Source: Bog-159 sp035308525
GTDB taxonomy: Bacteria > Acidobacteriota > Terriglobia > Bryobacterales > Bryobacteraceae
Direction of reading: 5' to 3'
Assembly: GCA_035308525.1 (NCBI GenBank)
Contig: DATGGM010000085.1
Coordinates: forward strand, 1 to 64,000
Length of the DNA: 64,000 nt
Shown: in pieces, positions 25,176 through 35,155 of the stretch
Layout: each line of letters starts with the position of its first letter
Numbering within the stretch: position 1 is the stretch's first letter
Position numbers and translations under genes: made by a program
Notes under the pieces: generated by a model
What the model saw: only the letters and a program-made list of their open reading frames with translations
Database searches by the model: none
What the model was told of the DNA's origin: nothing

Positions 25176-26837
25176 TTAGAATCCGCCGGTGTCGCGAATT
25201 CCCTTGCCCTCGACGCACTCGTACATGCTGCCGGCGCGCAGATTCTTGTACTCCTCCACCTGGCCGCTCGGCCAGTGCAGCGCGGCACGTTCAACGATGT
25301 CGCGCTTGCCCAGCCCAAAAGTGACGGGCATCTCGGATTGGGAGAGGAAGCTGGAACCGCTCTTCACCATGCGCGATCCGGTTTCGCCGCCGCTGGTCAC
25401 GCGGACGATGGCGCCGATGGCGTCGCGATTCGACTTGGTGCCGACCAGCCGGAAGCGGATGGCATGATGGCCGTTGGATTGATCATTGCGATAGAGATAT
25501 GCGGGCCCCTGGTTGGTGGTGATCAGAACGTCGAGATCGCCATCGCGGTCGAAGTCGCCGAAAGCGGCCCCGCGCCCGACTTTGGGTTCCGCGAATCCGC
25601 CGCCCAGGGCGGTGGCCACATCCTGAAATCCAGCGGAGCCTTTGTTCAGGAAAAGATGCGGCGGCTGGGCGTATCCGGTTTCGGGCCGCGTTTCGCGAAC
25701 GCCCGGGTCGATATGGCCATTGACCACCAGCAGGTCCAGGAGGCCGTCCAGGTCGGCATCGAAGAAGAAGCAGCCGAAGCCCAGGCTGCGGCGGGACAGG
25801 CGGCCCACATCGGAACGGCCGGCCTGGTCTACATACAGGCCGCCGCGGGTGCCGCGGTAGAAGCCGATCATTTCGTTATCGAAATTCGTAATCGCCAGGC
25901 CGGCGATGCCGGAATTGTCGTAGTCGGCCACGTCCACGCCCATGCCCGCGCGGGCCTTGCCGTCCTCGCTGAAAGCCACACCCGCTTTGACGGCGATGTC
26001 CTGAAAAGTTCCGTCGCGCTGGTTGCGATAGAGCTTGTTGGGCTGCGTGTCGTTGGCCACCATCAGGTCGATCCAGCCGTCCTGATCATAATCCAGCATG
26101 GCCACGCCCAGCGATTTGGAACTGCCGTCGAAGATGCCGCTCTTGGCGGTCACATCCTCGAACTTGCCGTTGCCCAGGTTGCGGAACAGCCAGCAGGTGG
26201 CGCCGCGGTAGGCTTCCGGCGTGCAGTAGGATTTGTGCCGGGCGTCCATGCTGCAATACACATCCTGGGCGGGCGCCCATTTCACGTAATTGCAGACGAA
26301 CAGGTCGAGCAGGCCATCGCGGTCGTAATCGAACCACAGCGCCGAGCTGCTCAGGCCCTGGTGGCCGCCCAATCCGCTGCGCTCGGTGATATCGACGAAG
26401 GCACCTTTACCGTTGTTCTGAAACAGCCGGCTCTGGCCCACGCAGGTGACGAAGATATCCGCAAAGCCGTCGTTATTGAAATCGCCCACGGCGACGCCCA
26501 TGCCATAGAGCTCTACGTCCAGACCCGCGGATCGAGTCACGTCGGTGAATGTGCCGTTGCGGTTGTTGCGGTAAAGGCGCATGGTGCTGTGCTGCCGGAC
26601 GTGGCCGGGCCAGTCCATGCCGTTGATCAGCAGAATGTCCTGCCAGCCGTCGTTGTCGTAGTCCAGGAAGGCGCAGCCGGGTCCCAGCGTTTCCGGCAAA
26701 TACTTCTCGCCGAAAGCGCCGCTGTTGTGCCGGAACTGTATGCCGGCGCGGACCGTCACATCGGTGAAATGGAAGCCCAGGCCGTTGGTGGCGCGCGCGG
26801 CGGCCAGCGCGCTCCACAGGAATTCCCGGCGATTCAC
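25176..26837 (-). CDS. CRTAC1-family protein (FG-GAP/VCBS repeats plus ASPIC/UnbV domain), Tat-type signal
   Basis: 553 residues. The N-terminus MNRREFLWSALAAARATNG is a twin-arginine-type signal. At least seven calcium-loop repeats of the FG-GAP/VCBS type follow (FLDYDNDGWQDILLINGMD, DFNNDGFADIFVTC, DYDRDGLLDLFVCNY, DYDQDGWIDLMVAND, FFDADLDGLLDLLVVNG, DFDRDGDLDVLITT), predicting a beta-propeller. The C-terminal ~100 residues are an ASPIC/UnbV domain (RDAIGAIVRVTSGG, VERAALHWPSGQVEEYKNL). These proteins are exported and probably bind ligands; the biochemical role is not established. The ATG overlaps the response-regulator stop by 4 bp, so it is co-expressed with the two-component system. Confidence 0.9.
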   Translation of the reverse strand: MNRREFLWSALAAARATNGLGFHFTDVTVRAGIQFRHNSGAFGEKYLPETLGPGCAFLDYDNDGWQDILLINGMDWPGHVRQHSTMRLYRNNRNGTFTDVTRSAGLDVELYGMGVAVGDFNNDGFADIFVTCVGQSRLFQNNGKGAFVDITERSGLGGHQGLSSSALWFDYDRDGLLDLFVCNYVKWAPAQDVYCSMDARHKSYCTPEAYRGATCWLFRNLGNGKFEDVTAKSGIFDGSSKSLGVAMLDYDQDGWIDLMVANDTQPNKLYRNQRDGTFQDIAVKAGVAFSEDGKARAGMGVDVADYDNSGIAGLAITNFDNEMIGFYRGTRGGLYVDQAGRSDVGRLSRRSLGFGCFFFDADLDGLLDLLVVNGHIDPGVRETRPETGYAQPPHLFLNKGSAGFQDVATALGGGFAEPKVGRGAAFGDFDRDGDLDVLITTNQGPAYLYRNDQSNGHHAIRFRLVGTKSNRDAIGAIVRVTSGGETGSRMVKSGSSFLSQSEMPVTFGLGKRDIVERAALHWPSGQVEEYKNLRAGSMYECVEGKGIRDTGGF

Positions 26838-27469
26838 GGCAATTGCACCAGCCCCTTTTTAACGGCCCAGACCACCAGTTCGGTGGTGCGATGGATGCCG
26901 AGAGCGGACATGAGATTGGCGCGGTGGACGGAGACCGTATTGACGCTCAGATTGAGAATCGCGGCGATTTCCTTGTTCGAATTGCCTTTGGCGATCAGCT
27001 CCAGAATCTGCTTTTCGCGCGGTGTGAGGCGCTCGTAATCGGGATCGGGCTGTCGGTTGGGAGCCAGCACACCTGGGCCGAAGACGTTCTTGCCGGCCGC
27101 CACATCTTTGATGGCGCCGGCCAGGTCCACGTCCAGCGCTTCTTTGAGCAGGTAGCCGCGCGCGCCGGCGTCCAAGGCGTTGCGCACGTAGTTCTCTTCG
27201 GAGTACATGCTCAAAATAATCACGGCAATGCCGGCGTCGTTCTTCAGGATCTCGCGGGTGGCCTGCACGCCATCCAGGCCGGGCATGGCCATGTCCATGA
27301 CGATGACGCGCGGATGCAGCTCCTGCGCCAGTTTGATAGCCTCCTGGCCGTTGGTGGCTTCACCGACCACGCGTATTTCGGGATCGTCCTCCAGCATGCG
27401 CCGGAAGCCCTTGCGCACCAGGCCGTGGTCGTCCACCAGGAGAACCGGAATCTCATTGCTCATAGGCAT
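26834..27469 (-). CDS. NarL/FixJ-family response regulator
   Basis: 211 residues. The receiver domain (about 6-125) starts IPVLLVDDHGLVRKGF; the phosphoacceptor is D59 in VIVMDMAMPGLDG. The C-terminal LuxR-type helix-turn-helix (about 145-205) reads LTPREKQILELIAKGNSNKEIA. It should be phosphorylated by the kinase encoded just upstream, whose end overlaps this gene by 17 bp. The stop overlaps the CRTAC1 start by 4 bp. The regulon cannot be read; the neighbouring hydantoinase/permease genes are candidates. Confidence 0.93.
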   Translation of the reverse strand: MPMSNEIPVLLVDDHGLVRKGFRRMLEDDPEIRVVGEATNGQEAIKLAQELHPRVIVMDMAMPGLDGVQATREILKNDAGIAVIILSMYSEENYVRNALDAGARGYLLKEALDVDLAGAIKDVAAGKNVFGPGVLAPNRQPDPDYERLTPREKQILELIAKGNSNKEIAAILNLSVNTVSVHRANLMSALGIHRTTELVVWAVKKGLVQLP

Positions 27470-28790
27470 CCGTCAACGGAACATCCAGCCGCACCAGCGT
27501 GCCGCCTTCACCGCGGCGCAGCACCTCAAATGTACCCTGCAACAGCTCGGCGCGCTCGCGCATGGCGGTCATGCCGATCCCTTTGCGCGCGCCGCCATTC
27601 ACCGACTCGGGCATGCCGGCGCCGCTATCTTCCACCTGCAGCTTCAGCCGTCCGGGCGGAAACTCCAGCCGGACCACGGCCACCGGCGATCCGGAATGGC
27701 GCGCCAGATTGTTCAGCGCCTCCTGCAGCACACGATATACATGAATGGCCACGCGGTCCGTAATGGGCGGGCCATCGCCCCGTTTCTCGTATCGTACCTT
27801 AATTCCGGTCTGTTTCTCGAATACCGGCAGATACCAGTCGATGGCCTTCTCCAGTCCGCCGTCGTCGAGGATGCTGGGGTGCATCAATTGGGAAAGGCTG
27901 CGGGTTTTTTCGAGCGTGACCTGGGCGACCTCGCGGACCTCGAGCAACTCCGCGCAAAAGGGCGAGTCCGGAGGCAAGCGCTTTTCGGCGCGGCGCAGCA
28001 TGGCGCCGATAGCGGTGAGCACCTGGCCGAACTCGTCGTGCAGCTCGCGCGAGAGGGAGTGCAGGGTTTCTTCCTGGACAGTGATGAGCTTGCGGGCGAG
28101 ATCGCTGCGGTGTTCGGAAATGGCGGCCAGATGCTGGAACAGGCGGCGATTGGAGTAGATCAGGTACAGCGTGGTGCCGAAGATGGCCACCAGCATGGCG
28201 GCCAAGAACACGTACACGTTGCGCTCCACGCCGAGATAGATGCCCTGAATGCGGGTGGCGGCGGCCTGCTCAGCCTCGTTGTTCCCGATCAGGAGCTGGG
28301 CGACGGCGCTGGTGAGCGCGCCTGCCTGGGTTTCGAGAGACGTGCGGATCAGGTCACGCGCGGCGGGGTCGCCTCGCTGAGCGGCGAGCGCAAACATGCG
28401 GTCGGCGGAATTCCAGAATTGAGCCAGCAAATCGGCCAGAGACCGCTGGCTGACGGAATCGGGCCCGCCGGGCGCGAGGGCGGCTTCGAGGCGAAGGGCG
28501 TCATCCAGATCGTTGCGCTTGTTGTCGAATTCCTTCTTGTATGCCTGAAGGCCGTAAGGCTCGTCGCCGTAGAGCATGTCTCGCATGGCGATCGCCAGTT
28601 GATTGAGGTCGTTCTGGATGCGCAGTAGCTGCAGGGAATCTTTGCGGTTGCGATCCACGATGCGGGTCTGCAGATCCTCGAGGCCGCGCATCTGATGCAG
28701 GGCGTAGAAGGAGAAGACGCCCACGGCTGCGAGCGTGACGGCCAAGCCCGCCAGCAGACGGCCGGTGGGCGACTGGACGGACTTCTTCAT
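27453..28790 (-). CDS. Membrane sensor histidine kinase, NarX-like (HisKA_3)
   Basis: 445 residues. One membrane segment (about 12-31) is followed by a ~160-residue, mostly helical periplasmic sensor domain without a recognised ligand site, then a second membrane segment (about 193-212). The HisKA_3 dimerisation region carries H251 in LSRELHDEFGQVLTAIGAML. The ATPase domain has VLQEALNNLARHS, VEDSGAGMPE and GIGMTAMRERAELL. It should phosphorylate the response regulator encoded next. It lies 40 bp after the NCS1 permease gene on the same strand, so transcription from the hydantoinase operon could continue into it. Confidence 0.92.
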   Translation of the reverse strand: MKKSVQSPTGRLLAGLAVTLAAVGVFSFYALHQMRGLEDLQTRIVDRNRKDSLQLLRIQNDLNQLAIAMRDMLYGDEPYGLQAYKKEFDNKRNDLDDALRLEAALAPGGPDSVSQRSLADLLAQFWNSADRMFALAAQRGDPAARDLIRTSLETQAGALTSAVAQLLIGNNEAEQAAATRIQGIYLGVERNVYVFLAAMLVAIFGTTLYLIYSNRRLFQHLAAISEHRSDLARKLITVQEETLHSLSRELHDEFGQVLTAIGAMLRRAEKRLPPDSPFCAELLEVREVAQVTLEKTRSLSQLMHPSILDDGGLEKAIDWYLPVFEKQTGIKVRYEKRGDGPPITDRVAIHVYRVLQEALNNLARHSGSPVAVVRLEFPPGRLKLQVEDSGAGMPESVNGGARKGIGMTAMRERAELLQGTFEVLRRGEGGTLVRLDVPLTDAYEQ

Positions 28791-28830
28791 GACGCCAAGT
28801 CAAGCATAGCAAGACGGGGTCGCAGGCGAT

Positions 28831-30219
28831 TCAGGCGGGCTGAGCTGTCCGACTCAGCGCGAAGTGCAGCGCGCCGGCGGCGATGAATCCGGCGAACCAG
28901 GCGTAATCGTAGAGCCAGCGCATGGGTGGCAGCACCAGACCAAGCAGGGCTACAGCAATGCCGCCGGCCAGCGCGCCTAAGCCCCGATAGTTGAATCCGC
29001 TGGAGTACTCATAGCGGCCGTGCCGCAGATACAAGTCGTCAACCGACAATTCGCGCCGCCGCACCAGGAAGTAATCCACGATCATGATGCCGGCGATGGG
29101 TCCCAGCAGGGCCGAGTAGCCGACCAGCCAGCCGAAGATATATGCGCTGTAATCGCCCAACAGTTTCCAGGGCATCATCAGCATGCCCAGGCATCCGGTG
29201 ATGAGGCCGCCGGTGCGAAACGAGATGAGGCGCGGATTCAGGTTGGAAAAATCGTTGGAAGGAGAGACCACGTTGGCCGCCACGTTAGTGTTCAGCGTGG
29301 CCAGCAACAAGGCGATGAGCGCCACGAACGCTACGGCAGGCCGATGGAAGCGGCCCAGCAGCACTACCGGGTCCCAGATGGCCTCGCCGAAGATGACGAC
29401 GGAAGCCGAGGTGACGGCCACGCCGATGAAGGAATACAGCGTCATGGCGGTGGGCAGGCCCAGCGCCTGTCCCAGCATCTGAGCTCGTTGGGAGATGGCG
29501 TAGCGCGAGAAGTCCGGTATGTTGAGCGCCACGGTGGCCCAGAAGCCGACCATGCCGGTCAGAGCGGGGACGAAGAAGCGCAGGAAGGCGGCATTGTCGC
29601 GGAAGCGGCTGGGCGCGCTCAGCACCGGTCCGAATCCGCCGGCCTTGCGCGTGACCCACCACAGCAGCAGGACGCCGACGGCCAGCATGAACGGCGCGCC
29701 GATGCCTTCCAGAAACTTGATGGTCTCAATGCCGCGCCAGATCACCAACATGTTCAGCAGCCAGAAAAACAGGAAACAGATGGCGGAACCGGCTGGGACG
29801 TGGCCCCAGGCCGGCCACAGAATACTGAGCATGGCGTGGATGGCCTGGCCGCCGATCCAGGTCTGTATGCCGAACCAGCCGCAAGCCACGAGGGCACGCA
29901 GAACAGCCGGGATGTTGGCGCCCAGCACGCCGAACGAAGCACGCACAAGCACTGGAAAGGGAATGCCGTACTTGGTTCCGGCATGGGCGTTGAGCAGCAT
30001 GGGAGCGAGCACGATAAGGTTGCCCAGCAGGATAGTGCCGACGGCCTGCCACCAGTTCATGCCGCCGGCGATCAGGCCGGAAGCCAGCATATAGGTTGGG
30101 ATGCACACGCTCATGCCGACCCAGAGCGAAGCGTAATTGTAAACGCCCCAATCGCGGCGAGATTGCGGAACGGGCGCGAGATCTTCGTTATAGAGGGAGC
30201 TGTCGCGCAGGCCGGTCAC
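28831..30219 (-). CDS. NCS1-family nucleobase/hydantoin:cation symporter
   Basis: A 462-residue protein with about 12 membrane segments. The start SLYNEDLAPVPQSRRDWGVYNYASLWVG is the typical NCS1 N-terminus, with the family helices GTKYGIPFPVLVRASFGVLG and FGIQTWIGGQAIHAML (Mhp1/PucI/CodB family). Substrates in this family are hydantoins, allantoin, cytosine, uracil and related compounds. The start overlaps the end of the hydantoinase gene by 4 bp, which strongly suggests import of that enzyme's substrate. Confidence 0.92.
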   Translation of the reverse strand: MTGLRDSSLYNEDLAPVPQSRRDWGVYNYASLWVGMSVCIPTYMLASGLIAGGMNWWQAVGTILLGNLIVLAPMLLNAHAGTKYGIPFPVLVRASFGVLGANIPAVLRALVACGWFGIQTWIGGQAIHAMLSILWPAWGHVPAGSAICFLFFWLLNMLVIWRGIETIKFLEGIGAPFMLAVGVLLLWWVTRKAGGFGPVLSAPSRFRDNAAFLRFFVPALTGMVGFWATVALNIPDFSRYAISQRAQMLGQALGLPTAMTLYSFIGVAVTSASVVIFGEAIWDPVVLLGRFHRPAVAFVALIALLLATLNTNVAANVVSPSNDFSNLNPRLISFRTGGLITGCLGMLMMPWKLLGDYSAYIFGWLVGYSALLGPIAGIMIVDYFLVRRRELSVDDLYLRHGRYEYSSGFNYRGLGALAGGIAVALLGLVLPPMRWLYDYAWFAGFIAAGALHFALSRTAQPA

Positions 30220-31607
30220 TTCCAGGCTCCGCCGCGCGCGGCGCGCTTCAGGAACCGGCCTCGGCCGGCGCGGCCCAGATATTGCTCGCCATCCACGATC
30301 ACCTCGCCGCGGGATAGCACCATGCGGGCATTACCTTGCACCTGGAACCCTTCGAACATGGAATAGTCCACGCGCATGTGATGGCTGGCCGCGCTGATGG
30401 TGTGCTGCTCTTGGGAGTCCCACACCACGATGTCGGCGTCGCTGCCGGGAGTCAGCTCGCCTTTCCGCGGATACAGGCCGAAGAGGCGGGCGGGCGTGGT
30501 GGAGACCAGCTCCACGAAACGGTTCAGGCTGAGGCGGCCCTGGTTCACGCCGTAGTGATAGAGAAGCTGCAGGCGGTTTTCGATGCCGGGACCGCCATTG
30601 GGTATCTTGGTGAAATCGTCTTTGCCGAGGGCCTTCTGGTCGGCGAAACAGAAGGGGCAGTGGTCGGTGGAGACGACTTGTAGGTGGTCGTTCTTAAGAC
30701 CGTCCCAGAGCTTGGGCTGGTGGCGCTTCTCTCGCAGGGGCGGCGTGAACACATACTTGGCGCCTTCAAATCCGGGGCGGGCGAGATCGTCGGTGGAAAG
30801 CAACAAATATTGCGGGCAGGTTTCGGCGAAGGCCGGCAGGCCGCGGTCGCGCGCCTCGCGCACCTGGTTGAGAGCCTCCTCGCTCGACAGGTGCACAATG
30901 TAGACCGGCGCGCCGGCCATCTCCGCAAGTGCGATAGCGCGGTGCACGGCCTCGGCTTCGGCGGTGGCGGGCCGGGTGAGCGCGTGATAGATAGGAGCGG
31001 TCTTGCCCTCGGCCAGGGCGCGGCGCACGATCACGTCGATCACGCCGCCGTTTTCCGCGTGCATGCAGATGAGCGCGCCGTTGCGCGCCGATTGCGACAG
31101 GGCCTTGAAGATGGTGGCGTCATCCACCATGAGGACGCCGGGATAAGCCATGAACAGCTTGAAGCTGGCCACGCCTTCGGCCACCATGGCGTCCATGTCT
31201 TCCAGGCCGGCTTCATAGAGGTCGGTGACGATCATGTGCAGGCCGTAGTCGATGGAGGCGCGGTTGTCGGCCTTCTTCCACCAGATGTCGAGCGCATCGC
31301 GCATTTTCATGCCGCGCGCCTGGATGGCGAAATCGATGAGGGTGGTGGTGCCGCCGAAAGCCGCGGCGCGCGTGCCGGTTTCGAAATCGTCGCTGGAGGT
31401 GGTGCCGCCGAAAGGCATGTCGAGGTGCGTGTGGACGTCGATGCCGCCGGGCAACAGCAGCATACCGGAGGCGTCGATGACGCGGGCGGCTGTTTCGGGG
31501 GGTATGCCGGCGGCGATCTCGCGGATCTTCTCGCCGTCGATCAGGATGTCGGCGGGGAAGGTTTTCCCGGAGGTGACCACTGTGCCATTTCGAATCAGCG
31601 TAAGCAT
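30216..31607 (-). CDS. hydA: D-hydantoinase / dihydropyrimidinase
   Basis: A 463-residue cyclic amidohydrolase that opens the ring of dihydropyrimidines or 5-substituted hydantoins. Starting at ATG 31607, the binuclear metal ligands fall at H59 and H61 (DVHTHLDMPFGG), carbamylated K150 (SFKLFMAYPG), H183 (CMHAEN), H239 (IVHLSS) and D315 (STDHCPF). These are nearly the residue numbers of characterised D-hydantoinases, which supports this start over the adjacent in-frame GTG. It is co-transcribed with the NCS1 permease. No carbamoylase, beta-ureidopropionase or dihydropyrimidine dehydrogenase is present in the window, so the rest of the pathway must lie elsewhere. Confidence 0.92.
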   Translation of the reverse strand: MLTLIRNGTVVTSGKTFPADILIDGEKIREIAAGIPPETAARVIDASGMLLLPGGIDVHTHLDMPFGGTTSSDDFETGTRAAAFGGTTTLIDFAIQARGMKMRDALDIWWKKADNRASIDYGLHMIVTDLYEAGLEDMDAMVAEGVASFKLFMAYPGVLMVDDATIFKALSQSARNGALICMHAENGGVIDVIVRRALAEGKTAPIYHALTRPATAEAEAVHRAIALAEMAGAPVYIVHLSSEEALNQVREARDRGLPAFAETCPQYLLLSTDDLARPGFEGAKYVFTPPLREKRHQPKLWDGLKNDHLQVVSTDHCPFCFADQKALGKDDFTKIPNGGPGIENRLQLLYHYGVNQGRLSLNRFVELVSTTPARLFGLYPRKGELTPGSDADIVVWDSQEQHTISAASHHMRVDYSMFEGFQVQGNARMVLSRGEVIVDGEQYLGRAGRGRFLKRAARGGAWK

Positions 31608-31632
31608 CACTATAGTTTATGCACGAAAATCA

Positions 31633-31670
31633 AACATCTGATGTTGGCCGCAGATGAACGCAGATGAACG
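31633..31670. repeat. 13-bp palindrome and 10-bp tandem repeat in the divergent hydA / NamZ-fusion gap
   Basis: AACATC-T-GATGTT (31633-31645) is a perfect palindrome around one base. Just after it CAGATGAACG occurs twice in tandem (31651-31660, 31661-31670). The palindrome could be an operator for hydA. The tandem unit resembles short intergenic repeats seen in several soil phyla, which is recollection and not checked here. Confidence 0.5.
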
Positions 31671-31717
31671 CCGACAACACCTGCAATACGAGGCCGTTGA
31701 ATCGCTATCATAGCCAC

Positions 31718-34015
<2,298 letters not shown>

Positions 34016-34031
34016 GACCGGCCAGGCCCTG

Positions 34032-34625
34032 CTAAGGCCGGCGTCTGGTCCGGAACCGCCGCACTTTGGCGCGGTTGCCGCAGTCCTGCATGTCGCACCA
34101 GCGGCGGCGGCGATTGCGGCTGACGTCGAGGAACAGCCATCCGCAATCCGGGCCGGCGCACTGGCGGAGCTTGGGGAGATCGGCGGAGGTCAGCAGTTCG
34201 GCCGCGGAAAGCGCCACCGGCCAGAGTACCCGGTCGAGCGCGGCGCCCGGGAAGAGGGTCCAGGCAAAGCCGCCTGGATGGGCGGCCAGGCGCTGGTTCG
34301 CGCGAGCCTTGTCGAGTTCCACGCGCAACCGGTCGATATCGCGCGCGGCAGGCCTGTGGCCGGTGCGCAGGCGGTCGAAAATCCGGTAGAGAGCTTCGCG
34401 CAGCCGGATGGCGCGGCGAAATACGGCGGCCCCCTGACGCGGGTGGAAGGATGCTGTCGGGGCAAGAGAGTGGTCACCTGACAGCCAACCCCAGGCGAGG
34501 AGGTCGTGATAGCCGGCGAGTTTGTCGCGGATCACGCCGCCCCCCGGCGTGCGCCCGCCGACCGTGTTGACGAAGTCCAGGCACAGGCGCCCACCGATGA
34601 ATTTTACATGGTATTCTGTAACCAC
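34032..34625 (-). CDS. ABATE / CGNR zinc-finger protein, putative regulator
   Basis: 197 residues. The N-terminal ABATE domain begins FIGGRLCLDFVNTVGGR. The C-terminal CGNR zinc finger has C156, C161, C177 and C182 (QCAGPDCGWLFLDVSRNRRR, WCDMQDCGNRAKVRRF), and the Arg-rich stretch fits nucleic-acid binding. The family is usually regarded as transcriptional regulators. The start is GTG 34625; no ATG is available before the conserved region. Only one base separates it from the divergent ATG of the DinB-fold gene, so the two genes probably share a regulatory region and may be linked functionally. Confidence 0.85.
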   Translation of the reverse strand: MVTEYHVKFIGGRLCLDFVNTVGGRTPGGGVIRDKLAGYHDLLAWGWLSGDHSLAPTASFHPRQGAAVFRRAIRLREALYRIFDRLRTGHRPAARDIDRLRVELDKARANQRLAAHPGGFAWTLFPGAALDRVLWPVALSAAELLTSADLPKLRQCAGPDCGWLFLDVSRNRRRRWCDMQDCGNRAKVRRFRTRRRP

Positions 34626-34626
34626 T

Positions 34627-35130
34627 ATGAACAGATTAGCAGGTTACATCAAATTTGCCCCCGTGCTGGTACTAGCCGCCAGCGCGTTCGCGCAGGCGCC
34701 CGGCGGCCCGCCCGCCAAGGATATCGGCGATATGTTCGCCTACGTCAACAAGCAGGTGCTGGATATGGCCAAGGACTTTCCAGCGGCCAAGTACGACTTT
34801 CGCCTGAAGCCGGAGATGCGTTCTTTCGGCGCGGTCATCGTGCATATCGCATCCGGCAACGTGTATGCCGCCAAGGCGGGGCGCGGGGAAAAGGTCAAGT
34901 GGGACGAGCTGGATCCCGCGAATTACAAAACCAAGGAACAAGCCGTCGCCCTGCTGGAGAAATCCATCGCGGACGCCACGGCCACGCTGAAGGCGGCGAC
35001 GCCGGAAAGCTTCCACAAGTCCGTGGAACCCTGGCTGTCGGTGATCGAGCACTCCGGGGAGCATTACGGGCTGCTGGTGGCATACTACCGGGCCAACGGG
35101 AGTGTGCCGCCGGCCTCGCGAAAAAAGTAG
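34627..35130 (+). CDS. Exported DinB-fold protein
   Basis: 167 residues: a predicted signal peptide (MNRLAGYIKFAPVLVLAASAFAQA) and a DinB/YfiT-like four-helix bundle with the metal triad H73 (IVHIASGN), H142 and H146 (EHSGEHYGLLVAYYRANG). DinB-fold enzymes use such metals in thiol-dependent transferase or hydrolase reactions; the substrate here is unknown. Most are cytoplasmic, so the signal peptide is notable. ATG 34627 lies one base from the divergent GTG start of the CGNR gene, and no ribosome-binding site is visible. The frame stays open upstream, but the extension lacks protein-like composition. Confidence 0.85.
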   Translation: MNRLAGYIKFAPVLVLAASAFAQAPGGPPAKDIGDMFAYVNKQVLDMAKDFPAAKYDFRLKPEMRSFGAVIVHIASGNVYAAKAGRGEKVKWDELDPANYKTKEQAVALLEKSIADATATLKAATPESFHKSVEPWLSVIEHSGEHYGLLVAYYRANGSVPPASRKK

Positions 35131-35155
35131 CGGACGAGTCGGGTACAATCGCTCT

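Noticed and set aside
24543..27038. 831-residue plus-strand open frame
   Set aside because: It is the antisense shadow of the MFS, CRTAC1 and response-regulator genes, which carry clear domain motifs.
31664..31717. Upstream ATG for the beta-lactamase/NamZ fusion
   Set aside because: It would add a non-hydrophobic leader containing the tandem repeat and spoil the signal peptide that starts at 31718.
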